A DNA stretch of 64,000 nt from positions 44,705,966 through 44,769,965 of the forward strand of contig OY970830.1 in the NCBI GenBank assembly GCA_963853835.1, written 5' to 3'. Origin of the DNA: Calendula officinalis (taxonomy: Eukaryota; Streptophyta; Magnoliopsida; Asterales; Asteraceae). This document shows, piece after piece, positions 9,480-24,300 of this stretch. Position 1 is the stretch's first letter. Each line of letters starts with the position of its first letter. The notes beneath the pieces are model-generated. The model did no database searches. It was not told the DNA's origin and saw only the letters and a list, made by a program, of their open reading frames with translations. The translations under genes and the position numbers were made by a program.

Positions 9480-10503
9480 TTGTGTGACAAAAGGTGCTAT
9501 ACTAAAACATTCATAACATTTAGCTCGGGTGTCCGTTTCTCGCCCACGAGTAACCAAAATAGATGGTTCGTTCGTCACTGCCAAGAACAAGTTCGGTCCG
9601 AACTCTTCACTGTTCCCGGCCCGAACTTCATTTTCGGCCCGAACTTCAACCTCGGCCCGAACTTCAACCTCGGCCCGAACTCCGACCTCGGCCCGAACTT
9701 CAACCTCGGTCCGAACATCATCCTCGGCCCGAACACCGAACTTCGGCCCGAACACCACTTCGGCCCGAACACCACTTCGGCCCGAACATCCCACTTCGGC
9801 CCGAACATCGCTCTTCGGCCCGAACTCTTCAATATCCAAGATTGTGTGACAAAAGGTGCTATACTAAAACATTCATAACTTTCAACTCGGGTGTCCGTTT
9901 CACGCCCACGAGTAACCAAAATAGCTGGTTCGTTCGTCACTGCCAAGAACAAGTTCGGCCCGAACTTCATTTTCGGCCCGAACTTCAACCTCGGCCCGAA
10001 CTCCGACCTCGGCCCGAACATCACCCTCGGCCCGAACACCGAACTTCGGCCTGAACACCACTTCGGCCCGAACACCACTTCGGCCCGAACACCACTTCGG
10101 CCCGAACATCCCACTTCGGCCCGAACACCACTTCGGCCCGAACATCCCTCTTCGTCCCGAACTCTTCAATATCCAAGATTGTGTGACAAAAGGTGCTATA
10201 CTAAAACATTCATAACTTTCAGCTCGGGTGTCCGTTTCACGCCCACGAGTAACCAAAATAGCTGGTTCGTTCGTCACTGCCAAGAACAAGTTTGGTTCGA
10301 ACTCTTCACTGTTCCCGGCCCGAACTTCATTTTCGGCCCGAACTTCAACCTCGGCCCGAATGTCATCCTCGGCCCGAACACCGAACTTCGGCCCGAACAC
10401 CACTTCGGCCCGAACACCACTTCGGCCCGAACATCCCACTTCGGCCCGAACACCACTTCGGCCCGAACATCCCTCTTCGGCCCGAACTCTTCAATATCCA
10501 AGA

Positions 10504-13500
10504 TTGTGTGACAAAAGGTGCTATACTAAAACATTCATAACTTTCAGCTCGGGTGTCCGTTTCACGCCCACGAGTAACCAAAATAGCTGGTTTGTTCGTC
10601 ACTGCCAAGAACAAGTTCGGCCCGAACTCTTCACTGTTCCCGGCCCGAACTTCATTTTCGGCCCGAACTTCAACCTCGTCCCGAACTCCGACCTCGGCCC
10701 GAACATCACCCTCGGCCCGAACACCGAACTTCGGCCCGAACACCACTTCGGCCCGAACACCACTTTGGCCCGAACATCCCACTTCGGCCCGAACACCACT
10801 TCGGCCCGAACATCCCTCTTCGGCCCGAACTCTTCAATATCCAAGATTGTGTGACAAAAGGTGCTATACTAAAACATTCATAACTTTCAGCTCGGGTGTC
10901 CGTTTCACGCCCACGAGTAACCAAAATAGATGGTTCGTTCGTCACTGCCAAGAACAAGTTCGGCCCAAACTCTTCACTGTTCCCGGCCCGAACTTCATTT
11001 TCGGCCCGAACTTCAACCTCGGCCCGAACTCCGACCTCGGCCCGAACTTCAACCTCGGTCCGAACATCATCCTCGGCCCGAACACCGAACTTCGGCCCGA
11101 ACACCACTTCGGCCCGAACACCACTTCGGCCCGAACATCCCACTTCGGCCCGAACACCACTTCGGCCCGAACTTCGCTCTTCGGCCCGAACTCTTCAATA
11201 TCCAAGAGTGTGTGACAAAAGGTGCTATACTAAAACATTCATAACTTTCAGCTCGGGTGTCCGTTTCACGCCCACGAGTAACCAAAATAGCTGGTTCGTT
11301 CGTCACTGCCAAGAACAAGTTCGGCCCGAACACTTCACTCTTCCCGGCCCGAACTTCATTTTCGGCCCGAACTTCAACCTCGGCCCGAACTGCAACCTCG
11401 GCCCGAACTCCGACCTCGGCCCGAACTTCAACCTCGGCCCGAACATCATCGTCGGCCCGAACACCGAACTTCAGCCCGAACACCACTTCGGCCCGAACAC
11501 CACTTCGGCCCGAACATCCCACTTCGGCCCGAACACCACTTCGGCCCGAACATCGCTCTTCGGCCCGAACTCTTCAATATCCAAGATTGTGTGACAAAAG
11601 GTGCTATACTAAAACATTCATAACTTTCAACTCGGGTGTCCGTTTCACGCCCACGACTAACCAAAATAGCTGGTTCGTTCGTCACTGCCAAAAACAAGTT
11701 CGGCCCGAACTCTTTACTGTTCCCGACCCGAACTTCATTTTCGGCCCGAACTTCAACCTCGGCCCGAACTCCGACCTCGCCCCAACATCACCCTCGGCCC
11801 GAACACCGAACTTCGGCCCGAACACCACTTCGGCCCGAACACCACTTCGGCCCGAACATCCCACTTCGGCCCGAACACCACTTCGGCCCGCACATCCCTC
11901 TTCGGCCCGAACTCTTCAATATCCAAGTTTGTGTGACAAAAGGTGCTATACTAAAACATTCATAACTTTCAGCTCGGGTGTCCGTTTCACGCCCACGAGT
12001 AACCAAAATAGCTGGTTCGTTCGTCACTGCCAAGAACAAGTTCGGTCCGAACTCTTCACTGTTCCCGGCCCGAACTTCATTTTCGGCCCGAACTTCAACC
12101 TCGGCCCGAACTTCAACCTCGGCCCGAACTCCGACCTCGGCCCGAACTTCAACCTCGGTCCGAACATCATCCTCGGCCCGAACACCGAACTTCGGCCCGA
12201 ACACCACTTCGGCCCGAACATCCCACTTCGGCCCGAACACCACTTCGGCCCGAACATCCCTCTTCGGCCCGAACTCTTCAATGTCCAAGATTGTGTGACA
12301 AAAGGTGCTATACTAAAACATTCATAACTTTCAGCTCGGGTGTCCGTTTCACGCCCACGAGTAACCAAAATAGCTGGTTTGTTCGTCACTGCCAAGAACA
12401 AGTTCGGCCCGAACTCTTCACTGTTCCCGGCCCGAACTTCATTTTCGGCCCGAACTTCAACCTCGGCCCGAACTCCGACCTCGGCCCGAACATCACCCTC
12501 GGCCCGAACACCGAACTTCGGCCCGAACACCACTTCGGCCCGAACACCACTTTGGCCCGAACATCCCACTTCGGCCCGCACACCACTTCGGCCCGAACAT
12601 CCCTCTTCGGCCCGAACTCTTCAATATCCAAGATTGTGTGACAAAAGGTGCTATACTAAAACATTCATAACTTTCAGCTCGGGTGTCCGTTTCACGCCCA
12701 CGAGTAACCAAAATAGATGGTTCGTTCGTCACTGCCAAGAACAAGTTCGGCCCAAACTCTTCACTGTTCCCGGCCCGAACTTCATTTTCGGCCCGAACTT
12801 CAACCTCGGCCCGAACTCCGACCTCGCCCCGAACTTCAACCTCGGTCCGAACATCATCCTCGGCCCGAACACCGAACTTCGGCCCGAACACCACTTCGGC
12901 CCGAACACCACTTCGGCCCGAACATCCCACTTCGGCCCGAACACCACTTCGGCCCGAACATCGCTCTTCGGCCCGAACTCTTCAATATCCAAGATTGTGT
13001 GACAAAAGGTGCTATACTAAAACATTCATAACTTTCAGCTCGGGTGTCCGTTTCACGCCCACGAGTAACCAAAATAGCTGGTTCGTTCGTCACTGCCAAG
13101 AACAAGTTCGGCCCGAACACTTCACTCTTCCCGGCCCGAACTTCATTTTCGGCCCGAACTTCAACCTCGGCCCGAACTGCAACCTCGGCCCGAACTCCGA
13201 CCTCGCCCGAACTTCAACCTCGGCCCGAACATCATCGTCGGCCCGAACACCGAACTTCAGCCCGAACACCACTTCGGCCCGAACACCACTTCGGCCCGAA
13301 CATCCCACTTCGGCCCGAACACCACTTCGGCCCGAACATCGCTCTTCGGCCCGAACTCTTCAATATCCAAGATTGTGTGACAAAAGGTGCTATACTAAAA
13401 CATTCATAACTTTCAAATCGGGTGTCCGTTTCACGCCCACGACTAACCAAAATAGCTGGTTCGTTCGTCACTGCCAAGAACAAGTTCGGCCCGAACTCTT

Positions 13501-14093
13501 TACTGTTCCCGACCCGAACTTCATTTTCGGCCCGAACTTCAACCTCGGCCCGAACTCCGACCTCGCCCCAACATCACCCTCGGCCCGAACACCGAACTTC
13601 GGCCCGAACACCACTTCGGCCCGAACACCACTTCGGCCCGAACATCCCACTTCGGCCCGAACACCACTTCGGCCCGCACATCCCTCTTCGGCCCGAACTC
13701 TTCAATATCCAAGTTTGTGTGACAAAAGGTGCTATACTAAAACATTCATAACTTTCAGCTCGGGTGTCCGTTTCACGCCCACGAGTAACCAAAATAGCTT
13801 GTTCGTTCGTCACTGCCAAGAACAAGTTCGGTCCGAACTCTTCACTGTTCCCGGCCCGAACTTCATTTTCGGCCCGAACTTCAACCTCGGCCCGAACTTC
13901 AACCTCGGCCCGAACTCCGACCTCGGCCCGAACTTCAACCTCGGTCCGAACATCATCCTCGGCCCGAACACCGAACTTCGGCCCGAACACCACTTCGGCC
14001 CGAACACCACTTCGGCCCGAACATCCCACTTCGGCCCGAACACCACTTCGGCCCGAACATCGCTCTTCGGCCCGAACTCTTCAATATCCAAGA
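10504..14093 (+). repeat. 1.79-kb five-monomer higher-order repeat, two copies
   Basis: Anchors at 10504, 10847, 11208, 11587, 11928 correspond to 12291, 12634, 12995, 13373, 13733, offsets 1786-1805 bp. Shared private variants prove the correspondence, for example the short ctcgccccaacatcaccctc junction near 11777 and 13563 and the changed cacgactaacc spacer near 11651 and 13437. A related block recurs near 23529-25657, with the same private junction near 24767. Confidence 0.85.
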
Positions 14094-15858
14094 TTGTGTG
14101 ACAAAAGGTGCTATACTAAAACATTCATAACTTTCAGCTCGGGTGTCCGTTTCACGCCCACGAGTAACCAAAATAGCTGGTTCGTTCATCACTGCCAAGA
14201 ACAAGTTCGGCCCGAACTCTTCACTGTTCCCGGCCCGAACTTCATTTTCGGCCCGAACTTCAACCTCGGCCCGAACTGCAACCTCGGCCCGAACTCCGAC
14301 CTCGGCCCGAACTTCAACCTCGGCCCGAACGTCATCCTCGGCCCGAACACCGAACTTCGGCCCGAACACCACTTCGGCCCGAACATCCCACTTCGGCCCG
14401 AACACCACTTCGGCCCGAACATCCCTCTTCGGCGCGAACTCTTCAATATCAAAGATTGTGTGACAAAAGGTGCTATACTAAAACATTCATAACTTTCAGC
14501 TCGGGTGTCCGTTTCACGCCCACGAGTAACCAAAATAGCTGGTTCGTTCGTCACTACCAAGAACAAGTTCGGCCCGAACTCTTCACTGTTCCCGGCCCGA
14601 ACTTCATTTTCGGCCCGAACTTCAACCTCGGCCCGAACTCCGACCTCGGCCCGAACATCACCCTCGGCCCGAACACCGAACTTCGGCCCGAACACCACTT
14701 CGGCTCGAACACCACTTCGGCCCGAACATCCCACTTCGGCCCGAACACCACTTCGGCCCGAACATCCCTCTTCGGCCCGAACTCTTCAATATCCAAGATT
14801 GTGTGACAAAAGGTGCTATACTAAAACATTCATAACATTTAGCTCGGGTGTCCGTTTCACGCCCACGAGTAACCAAAATAGATGGTTCGTTCGTCACTGC
14901 CAAGAACAAGTTCGGTCCGAACTCTTCACTGTTCCCGGCCCGAACTTCATTTTCCGCCCGAACTTCAACCTCGGCCCGAACTTCAACCTCGGCCCGAACT
15001 TCAACCTCGGCCCGAACTCCGACCTCGGCCCGAACTTCAACCTCGGTCCGAACATCATCCTCGGCCCGAACACCGAACTTCGGCCCGAACACCACTTCGG
15101 CCCGAACACCACTTCGGCCCGAACATCCCACTTCGGCCCGAACATCGCTCTTCGGCCCGAACTCTTCAATATCCAAGATTGTGTGACAAAAGGTGCTAAA
15201 CTAAAACATTCATAACTTTCAACTCGGGTGTCCGTTTCACGCCCACGAGTAACCAAAATAGCTGGTTCGTTCGTCACTGCCAAGAACAAGTTCGGCCCGA
15301 ACTTCATTTTCGGCCCGAACTTCAACCTCGGCCCGAACTCCGACCTCGGCCCGAACATCACCCTCGGCCCGAACACCGAACTTCGGCCTGAACACCACTT
15401 CGGCCCGAACACCACTTCGGCCCGAACACCACTTCGGCCCGAACATCCCACTTCGGCCCGAACACCACTTCGGCCCGAACATCCCTCTTCGTCCCGAACT
15501 CTTGAATATCCAAGATTGTGTGACAAAAGGTGCTATACTAAAACATTCATAACTTTCAGCTCGGGTGTCCGTTTCACGCCCACGAGTAACCAAAATAGCT
15601 GGTTCGTTCGTCACTGCCAAGAACAAGTTTGGTTCGAACTCTTCACTGTTCCAGGCCCGAACTTCATTTTCGGCCCGAACTTCAACCTCGGCCCGAACTT
15701 CAACCTCGGCCCGAATGTCATCCTCGGCCCGAACACCGAACTTCGGCCCGAACACCACTTCGGCCCGAACACCACTTCGGCCCGAACATCCCACTTCGGC
15801 CCGAACACCACTTCGGCCCGAACATCCCTCTTCGGCCCGAACTCTTCAATATCCAAGA

Positions 15859-16564
15859 TTGTGTGACAAAAGGTGCTATACTAAAACATTCATAACTTTC
15901 AGCTCGTGTGTCCGTTTCACGCCCACGAGTAACCAAAATAGATGGTTCGTTCGTCACTGCCAAGAACAAGTTCGGCCCAAACTCTTCACTGTTCCCGGCC
16001 CGAACTTCATTTTCGGCCCGAACTTCAACCTCGGCCCGAACTCCGACCTCGGCCCGAACTTCAACCTCGGTCCGAACATCATCCTCGGCCCGAACACCGA
16101 ACTTCGGCCCGAACACCACTTCGGCCCGAACACCACTTCGGCCCGAACACTTCACTCTTCCCGGCCCGAACTTCATTTTCGGCCCGAACTTCAACCTCGG
16201 CCCGAACTGCAACCTCGGCCCGAACTCCGACCTCGGCCCGAACTTCAACCTCAGCCCGAACATCATCGTCGGCCCGAACACCGAACTTCAGCCCGAACAC
16301 CACTTCGGCCCGAACTTCAACCTCGGCCCGAACGTCATCCTCGGCCCGAACACCACTTCGGCTCGAACACCACTTCGGCCCGAACATCCCACTTCGGCCC
16401 GAACACCGAACTTCAGCCCGAACTTCAACCTCGGCCCGAACGTCATCCTCGGCCCGAACACCACTTCGGCTCGAACACCACTTCGGCCCGAACATCCCAC
16501 TTCGGCCCGAACACCACTTCGGCCCGAACATCCCTCTTCGGCCCGAACTCTTCAATATCCAAGA
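15859..16564 (+). repeat. Fused double-length satellite A unit lacking one spacer
   Basis: The anchor interval is 706 bp, about two monomers. At about 16140 the text passes from accacttcggcccgaac straight into acttcactcttcccgg, which normally follows the spacer, so the spacer was removed by recombination between core subrepeats. The unit also holds a 109-bp tandem duplication at 16311-16528. Confidence 0.85.
16311..16528 (+). repeat. 109-bp tandem duplication of subrepeat block
   Basis: Copies 16311-16419 and 16420-16528. Both carry the private variants gaacgtcatcctcgg and ccacttcggctcgaac in the same order, followed by the array's usual atcccacttcgg. Confidence 0.8.
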
Positions 16565-18353
16565 TTGTGTGACAAAAGGTGCTATACTAAAACATTCATA
16601 ACTTTCAGCTCGGGTGTCCGTTTCACGCCCACGAGTAACCAAAATAGCTGGTTCGTTCGTCACTGCCAAGAACAAGTTCGGCCCGAACTCTTCACTGTTC
16701 CCGGCCCGAACTTCATTTTCGGCCCGAACTTCAACCTCGGCCCGAACTGCAACCTCGGCCCGAACTCCGACCTCGGCCCGAACTTCAACCTCGGCCCGAA
16801 CATCATCGTCGGCCCGAACACCGAACTTCAGCCCGAACACCACTTCGGCCCAAACACCACTTCGGCCCGAACATCCCACTTCGGCCCGAACACCACTTCG
16901 GCCCGAACATCGCTCTTCGGCCCGAACTCCTCAATATCCAAGATTGTGTGACAAAAGGTGCTATACTAAAACATTCATAACTTTAAGCTCGGGTGTCCGT
17001 TTCACGCCCACGAGTAACCAAAATAGCTGGTTCGTTCATCACTGCCAAGAACAAGTTCGGCCCGAACTCTTCACTGTTCCCGGCCCGAACTTCAACCTCG
17101 GCCCGAACTTCAACCTCGGCCCGAACTGCAACCTCGGCCCGAACTCCGACCTCGGCCCGAACTTCAACCTCGGCCCGAACGTCATCCTCGGCCCGAACAC
17201 CAAACTTCGGCCCGAACACCACTTCGGCCCGAACATCCCACTTCGGCCCGAACACCACTTGGGCCCGAACATCCCTCTTCGGCCCGAACTCTTCAATATC
17301 AAAGATTGTGTGACAAAAGGTGCTATACTAAAACATTCATAACTTTCAGCTCGGGTGTCCGTTTCACGCCCACGAGTAACCAAAATAGCTGGTTCGTTCG
17401 TCACTGCCAAGAACAAGTTCGGCCCGAACTCTTCACTGTTCCCGGCCCGAACTTCATTTTCGGCCCGAACTTCATTTTCGGCCCGAACTCCGACCTCGGC
17501 CCGAACATCACCCTCGGCCCGAACACCGAACTTCGGCCCAAACACCACTTCGGCCCGAACACCACTTCGGCCCGAACATCCCACTTCGACCCGAACACCA
17601 CTTCGGCCCGAACATCCCTCTTCGGCCCGAACTCTTCAATATCCAAGATTGTGTGACAAAAGGTGCTATACTAAAACATTCATAACTTTCAGCTCGGGTG
17701 TCCGTTTCACGCCCACGAGTAACCAAAATAGCTGGTTCGTTCGTCACTGCCAAGAACAAGTTCGGCCCGAACTCTTCACTGTTCCCGGCCCGAACTTCAT
17801 TTTCGGCCCGAACTTCAACCTCGGCCCGAACTCCGACCTCGGCCCGAACATCACCCTCGGCCCGAACACCGAACTTCGGCCCAAACACCACTTCGGCCCG
17901 AACACCACTTCGGCCCGAACATCCCACTTCGACCCGAACACCACTTCGGCCCGAACATCCCTCTTCGGCCCGAACTCTTCAATATCCAAGATTGTGTGAC
18001 AAAAGGTGCTATACTAAAACATTCATAACTTTCAGCTCGGGTGTCCGTTTCACGCCCACGAGTAACCAAAATAGCTGGTTCGTTCGTCAGTGCTAAGAAC
18101 AAGTTCGGCCCGAACTCTTCACTGTTCCCGGCCCGAACTTCATTTTCGGCCCGAACTTCAACCTCGGCCCGAACTTCAACCTCGGCCCGAACTCCGACCT
18201 CGGCCCGAACTTCAACCTCGGTCCGAACATCATCCTCGGCCCGAACACCGAACTTTGGCCCGAACACCACTTCGGCCCTAACACCACTTCGGCCCGAACA
18301 TCCCACTTCGGCCCGAACATCGCTCTTCGGCCCGAACTCTTCAATATCCAAGA

Positions 18354-21313
18354 TTGTGTGACAAAAGGTGCTATACTAAAACATTCATAACTTTCAGCTC
18401 GGGTGTCCGTTTCACGCCCACGAGTAACCAAAATAGCTGGTTCGTTCGTCACTGCCAAGAACAAGTTTGGCCCGAACTCTTCACTCTTCCCGGCCCGAAC
18501 TTCATTTTCGGCCCGAACTTCAACCTCGGCCCGAACTTCAACCTCGGCCCGAACTCCGACCTCGGCCTGAACTTCAACCTCGGCCCGACCGTCATCCTCG
18601 GCCCGAACACCGAACTTCGGCCCGAACACCACTTCGGCCCGAACACAACTTCGGCCCGAACATCCCACTTCGGCCCGAACACCACTTCGGCCCGAACATC
18701 CCTCTTCGGCCCGAACTCTTCAATATCCAAGATTGTGTGACAAAAGGTGCTATACTAAAACATTCATAACTTTCAGCTCGGGTGTCCGTTTCACGCCCAC
18801 GAGTAACCAAAATAGCTGTTTCGTTCGTCACTGCCAAGAACAATTTCGGCCCGAACTCTTCACTGTTCCCGGCCCGAACTTCATTTTCGGCCCGAACTTC
18901 AACCTCGGCCCGAACTCCGACCTCGGCCCGAACTTCAACCTCGGCCCGAACATCATCCACGGCCCGAACACCGAACTTCGGCCCGAACACCACTTCGGTC
19001 CGAACACCACTTCGGCCCGAACGTCCCACTTCGGCCCGAACACCACTTCGGCCCGAACATCCCTCTTCGGCCCGAACTCTTCAATATCCAAGATTGTGTG
19101 ACAAAAGGTGCTATACTAAAACATTCATAACTTTCAGCTCGGGTGTCCGTTTCACGCCCACGAGTAACCAAAATAGCTGGTTCATTCGTTACTGCCAAGA
19201 ACAAGTTCGGCCCGAACTCTTCACTGTTCCCGGCCCGAACTTCATTTTCTGCCCGAACTTCAACCTCGGCCCGAACTGCAACCTTGGCCCGAACTCCGAC
19301 CTCAGCCCGAACTTCAACCTCGGCCCGAACATCATCCTCGGCCCGAACACCGAACTTCAGCCCGAACACCACTTCGGCCCGAACACCACTTCGGCCCGAA
19401 CATCCCACTTCGGCCTGAACATCAATTCGGCCCGAACATCCCTCTTCGGCCCGAACTCTTCAATATCCGAGATTGTGTGATAAAAGGTGCTATAGTAAAA
19501 CATTCATAACTTTCAGCTCGGGTGTCCGTTTCACGCCCACGAGTAAGCAAAATAGCTGGTTCGTTCGTCACTGCCAAGAACAAGTTCGGCCCGAACTCTT
19601 CACTGTTCCCGGCCCGAACTTCATTTTCGGCCCGAACTTCAACCTCGGCCCGAACTCCGACCTCGGCCCGAACTTCAACCTCGGCCCGAACATCATCCTC
19701 GGCCCGAACACCGAACTTTGGCCCGAACACCACTTCGGCCCGAACACCACTTCGGCCCGAACATCCCACTTCGGCCCGAATACCACTTCAGCCCGAACAT
19801 CGCTCTTCGGCCCGAACTCTTCAATATCCAAGATTGTGTGACAGAAGGTGCTATACTAAAACATTCATAACTTTCAGCTCGGGTGTCCGTTTCACGCCCA
19901 CGAGTAACCAAAATAGCTGGTTCGTTCGTCACTGCCAAGAACAAGTTTGGCCCGAACTCTTCACTCTTCCCGGCCCGAACTTCATTTTCGGCCCGAACTT
20001 CAACCTCGGCCCGAACTGCAACCTCGGCCCGAACTCCGACCTCGGCCTGAACTTCAACCTCGGCCCGAACGTCATCCTCGGCCCGAACACCGAACTTCGG
20101 CCCGAACACCACTTCGGCCCGACCACAACTTCGGCCCGAACATCCCACTTCGGCCCGAACACCACTTCGGCCCGAACATCCCTCTTCGGCCCGAACTCTT
20201 CAATATCCAAGATTGTGTGACAAAAGGTGCTATACTAAAACATTCATAACTTTCAGCTCGGGTGTCCGTTTCACGCCCACGAGAAACCAAAATAGCTGTT
20301 TCGTTCGTCACTGCCAAGAACAATTTCGGCCCGAACTCTTCACTGTTCCCGGCCCGAACTTCATTTTCGGCCCGAACTTCAACCTCGGCCCGAACTCCGA
20401 CCTCGGCCCGAACTTCAACCTCGGCCCGAACATCATCCACGGCCCGAACACCGAACTTCGGCCCGAACACCACTTCGGTCCGAACACCACTTCGGCCCGA
20501 ACGTCCCACTTCGGCCCGAACACCACTTCGGCCCGAACATCCCTCTTCAGCCCGAATTCTTCAATATCCAAGATTGTGTGACAAAAGGTGCTATACTAAA
20601 ACATTCATAACTTTCAGCTCGGGTGTCCGTTTCACGCCCATGAGTAACCAAAATAGCTGGTTCATTCGTTACTGCCAAGAACAAGTTCGGCCCGAACTCT
20701 TCACTGTTCCCGGCCCGAACTTCATTTTCTGCCCGAACTTCAACCTCGGCCCGAACTGCAACCTTGACCCGAACTCCGACCTCGGCCCGAACTTCAACCT
20801 CGCCCCGAACATCATCCTCGGCCCGAACACCGAACTTCAGCCCGAACACCACTTCGGCCCGAACACCACTTCGGCCCGAACATCCCACTTCGGCCTGAAC
20901 ACCAATTCGGCCCGAACATCCCTCTTCGGCCCGAACTCTTCAATATCCAAGATTGTGTGACAAAAGGTGTTATAGTAAAACATTCATAACTTTCAGCTCG
21001 GGTGTCCGTTTCACGCCCACGAGTAAGCAAAATAGCTGGTTCGTTCGTCACTGCTAAGAACAAGTTCGGCCCGAACTCTTCACTGTTCCCGGCCCGAACT
21101 TCATTTTCGGCCCGAACTTCAACCTCGGCCCGAACTCCGACCTCGGCCCGAACTTCAACCTCGGCCCGAACATCATCCTCGGCCCGAACACCGAACTTTG
21201 GCCCGAACACCACTTCGGCCCGAACACCACTTCGGCCCGAACATCCCACTTCGGCCCGAATACCACTTCATCCCGAACATCGCTCTGCGGCCCGAACTCT
21301 TCAATATCCAAGA
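18354..21313 (+). repeat. 1480-bp four-monomer higher-order repeat, two copies
   Basis: Anchors 18354, 18733, 19094, 19473 repeat at 19834, 20213, 20574, 20953 with a constant 1480-bp offset. Monomer lengths are 379, 361, 379, 361. Private variants shared by both copies include aatagctgtttcg, catcatccacggcc, gaacgtcccac and cattttctgccc. Confidence 0.88.
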
Positions 21314-24300
21314 TTGTGTGACAGAAGGTGCTATACTAAAACATTCATAACTTTCAGCTCGGGTGTCCGTTTCACGCCCACGAGTAACCAAAATAGCTGG
21401 TCCGTTCGTCACTGCCAAAAACAAGTTCGGCCCGAACTCTTCACTTTTCCCGGCCCAAACTTCATTTTCGGCCCGAACTTCAACCTCGGCCCGAACTTCA
21501 ACCTCGGCCCGAACTTCAACCTCGGCCCGAACTCCGACCTCGGCCCGAACTCCGACCTCGGCCCGAACATCATCCTCGGCCCGAACACCACTTCGGCCCG
21601 AACACCACTTCGGCACGAACATCCCACTTCGGCCCGAACACCACTTCGGCCCGAACATCCCTCTTCGGCCCGAACTCTTCAATATCCAAGATTGTGTGAC
21701 AAAAGGTGCTATACTAAAACATTCATAACTTTCAGCTCGGGTGTCCGTTTCACGGACACGAGTAACCAAAATAGCTGGTTCGTTCGTCACTGCCAAGAAC
21801 AAGTTCGGCCAGAACTCTTCACTGTTCCCGGCCCGAACTTCATTTTCGGCCCGAACTTCAACCTCGGCCCGAACTCCGACCTCGGCCCGAACTTCAACCT
21901 CGGCCCGCACATCATCCTCGGCCCGAACACCGAACTTCGGCCCGAACACCACTTCGGCCCGAACACTACTTCGGCCTGAACATCCTACTTCGACCCGAAC
22001 ACCACTTCGGCCTGAACATCCCTCTTCGACCCGAACTCTTCAATATCCAAGATTGTGTGACAAAAAGTACTATACTAAAACATTCATAACTTTCAGCTCG
22101 GGTGTCCGTTTCACGCCCACGAGTGACCAAAATAGTTGGTTCGTTCGTCACTGGCAAGAACAAGTTCGGCCCGAACTCTTCACTGTTCCCCGAACGAACT
22201 TCATTTTCAGCCCGAACTTCAACCTCGGCCCGAACTTCAACCTCGGCCCGAACTCCGACCTCGGCCCGAACATCATCCTCGGCCCGAACACCACTTCTGC
22301 CCGAACACCACTTCGGCACGAACATCCCACTTCGGCCCGAACACCACTTCGGCCCGAACATCCCTCTTCGGCCCGAACTCTTCAATATCCAAGATTGTGT
22401 GACAAAAGGTGCTATACTAAAACATTCATAACTTTCAGCTCGGGTGTCCGTTTCACGCACACGAGTAACCAAAATAGCTGGTCCGTTCGTCACTGCCAAG
22501 AACAAGTTCGGCCAGAACTCTTCACTGTTCCCGGCCCGAACTTCATTTTTGGCCCGAACTTCAACCTCGGCCCGAACTTCAACCTCGGCCCGAACTCCGA
22601 CCTCGGCCCGAACTTCAACCTCGGCCCGCACATCATCCTCGGCCCGAACACCGAACTTCGGCCCGAACACCACTTCGGCCCGAACACCACTTCGGCCCGA
22701 ACCTCCCACTTTGGCCCGAACACCACTTCGGCCCGAACATCCCTCTTCAGCCCGAACTCTTCAATATCCAAGATTGTGTGACAAAAGGTGCTATACTAAA
22801 ACATTCATAACTTTCAGCTCGGGTGTCCGTTTCACGCCCACGAGTAACAAAAATAGCTGGTTCGTTCGTCACTGCCAAGAACAAGATCGGCCCGAACTCT
22901 TCACTGTTCCCGGCCCGAACTTCATTGTCGGCCCGAACTTCAACCTCGGCCCGAACTCCGACCTCGGCCCGAACTTCAACCTCGGCCCGTACATCATCCT
23001 CGGCCCGAACACCGAACTTCGGCCCGAACACCACTTCGGTCCGAACACCACTTCGTCCCGAACGTCCCACTTCGGCCCGAACACCACTTCGGCCTGAACA
23101 CCACTTCGGCCCGAACACCACTTCGGCCCGAACACCACTTCGGCCCGAACATCCCTCTTCGTCCCGAACTCTTGAATATCCAAGATTGTGTGACAAAAGG
23201 TGCTATACTAAAACATTCATAACTTTCAGCTCGGGTGTCCGTTTCACGCCCACGAGTAACCAAAATAGCTGGTTCGTTCGTCACTGCCAAGAACAAGTTT
23301 GGTTCGAACTCTTCACTGTTCCCGGCCCGAACTTCATTTTCGGCCCGAACTTCAACCTCGGCCCGAACTTCAACCTCGGCCCGAATGTCATCCTCGGCCC
23401 GAACACCGAACTTCGGCCCGAACACCACTTCGGCACGAACACCACTTCGGCCCGAACATCCCACTTCGGCCCGAACACCACTTCGGCCCGAACATCCCTC
23501 TTCGGCCCGAACTCTTCAATATCCAAGATTGTGTGACAAAAGGTGCTATACTAAAACATTCATAACTTTCAGCTCGGGTGTCCGTTTCACGCCCACGAGT
23601 AACCAAAATAGCTGGTTTGTTCGTCACTGCCAAGAACAAGTTCGGCCCGAACTCTTCACTGTTCCCGGCCCGAACTTCATTTTCGGCCCGAACTTCAACC
23701 TCGGCCCGAACTCCGACCTCGGCCCGAACATCACCCTCGGCCCGAACACCGAACTTCGGCCCGAACACCACTTCGGCCCGAACACCACTTTGGCCCGAAC
23801 ATCCCACTTCGGCCCGAACACCACTTCGGCCCGAACATCCCTCTTCGGCCCGAACTCTTCAATATCCAAGATTGTGTGACAAAAGGTGCTATACTAAAAC
23901 ATTCATAACTTTCAGCTCGGGTGTCCGTTTCACGCCCACGAGTAACCAAAATAGATGGTTCGTTCGTCACTGCCAAGAACAAGTTCGGCCCAAACTCTTC
24001 ACTGTTCCCGGCCCGAACTTCATTTTCGGCCCGAACTTCAACCTCGGCCCGAACTCCGACCTCGGCCCGAACTTCCACCTCGGTCCGAACATCATCCTCG
24101 GCCCGAACACCGAACTTCGGCCCGAACACCACTTCGGCCCGAACACCACTTCGGCCCGAACATCCCACTTCGGCCCGAACACCACTTCGGCCCGAACATC
24201 GCTCTTCGGCCCGAACTCTTTAATATCCAAGATTGTGTGACAAAATGTGCTATACTAAAACATTCATAACTTTCAGCTCGGGTGTCCGTTTCACGCCCAC

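Noticed and set aside
11257..14101. Long open frames in satellite A (up to 472 codons) as genes for repetitive proteins
   Set aside because: The translations are FGPN, SARTS, RPELQ or VRAEVE repeats, overlapping open frames occur on both strands over the same DNA, starts are often non-ATG, and frames change phase with every monomer. No domain or single favoured frame exists.
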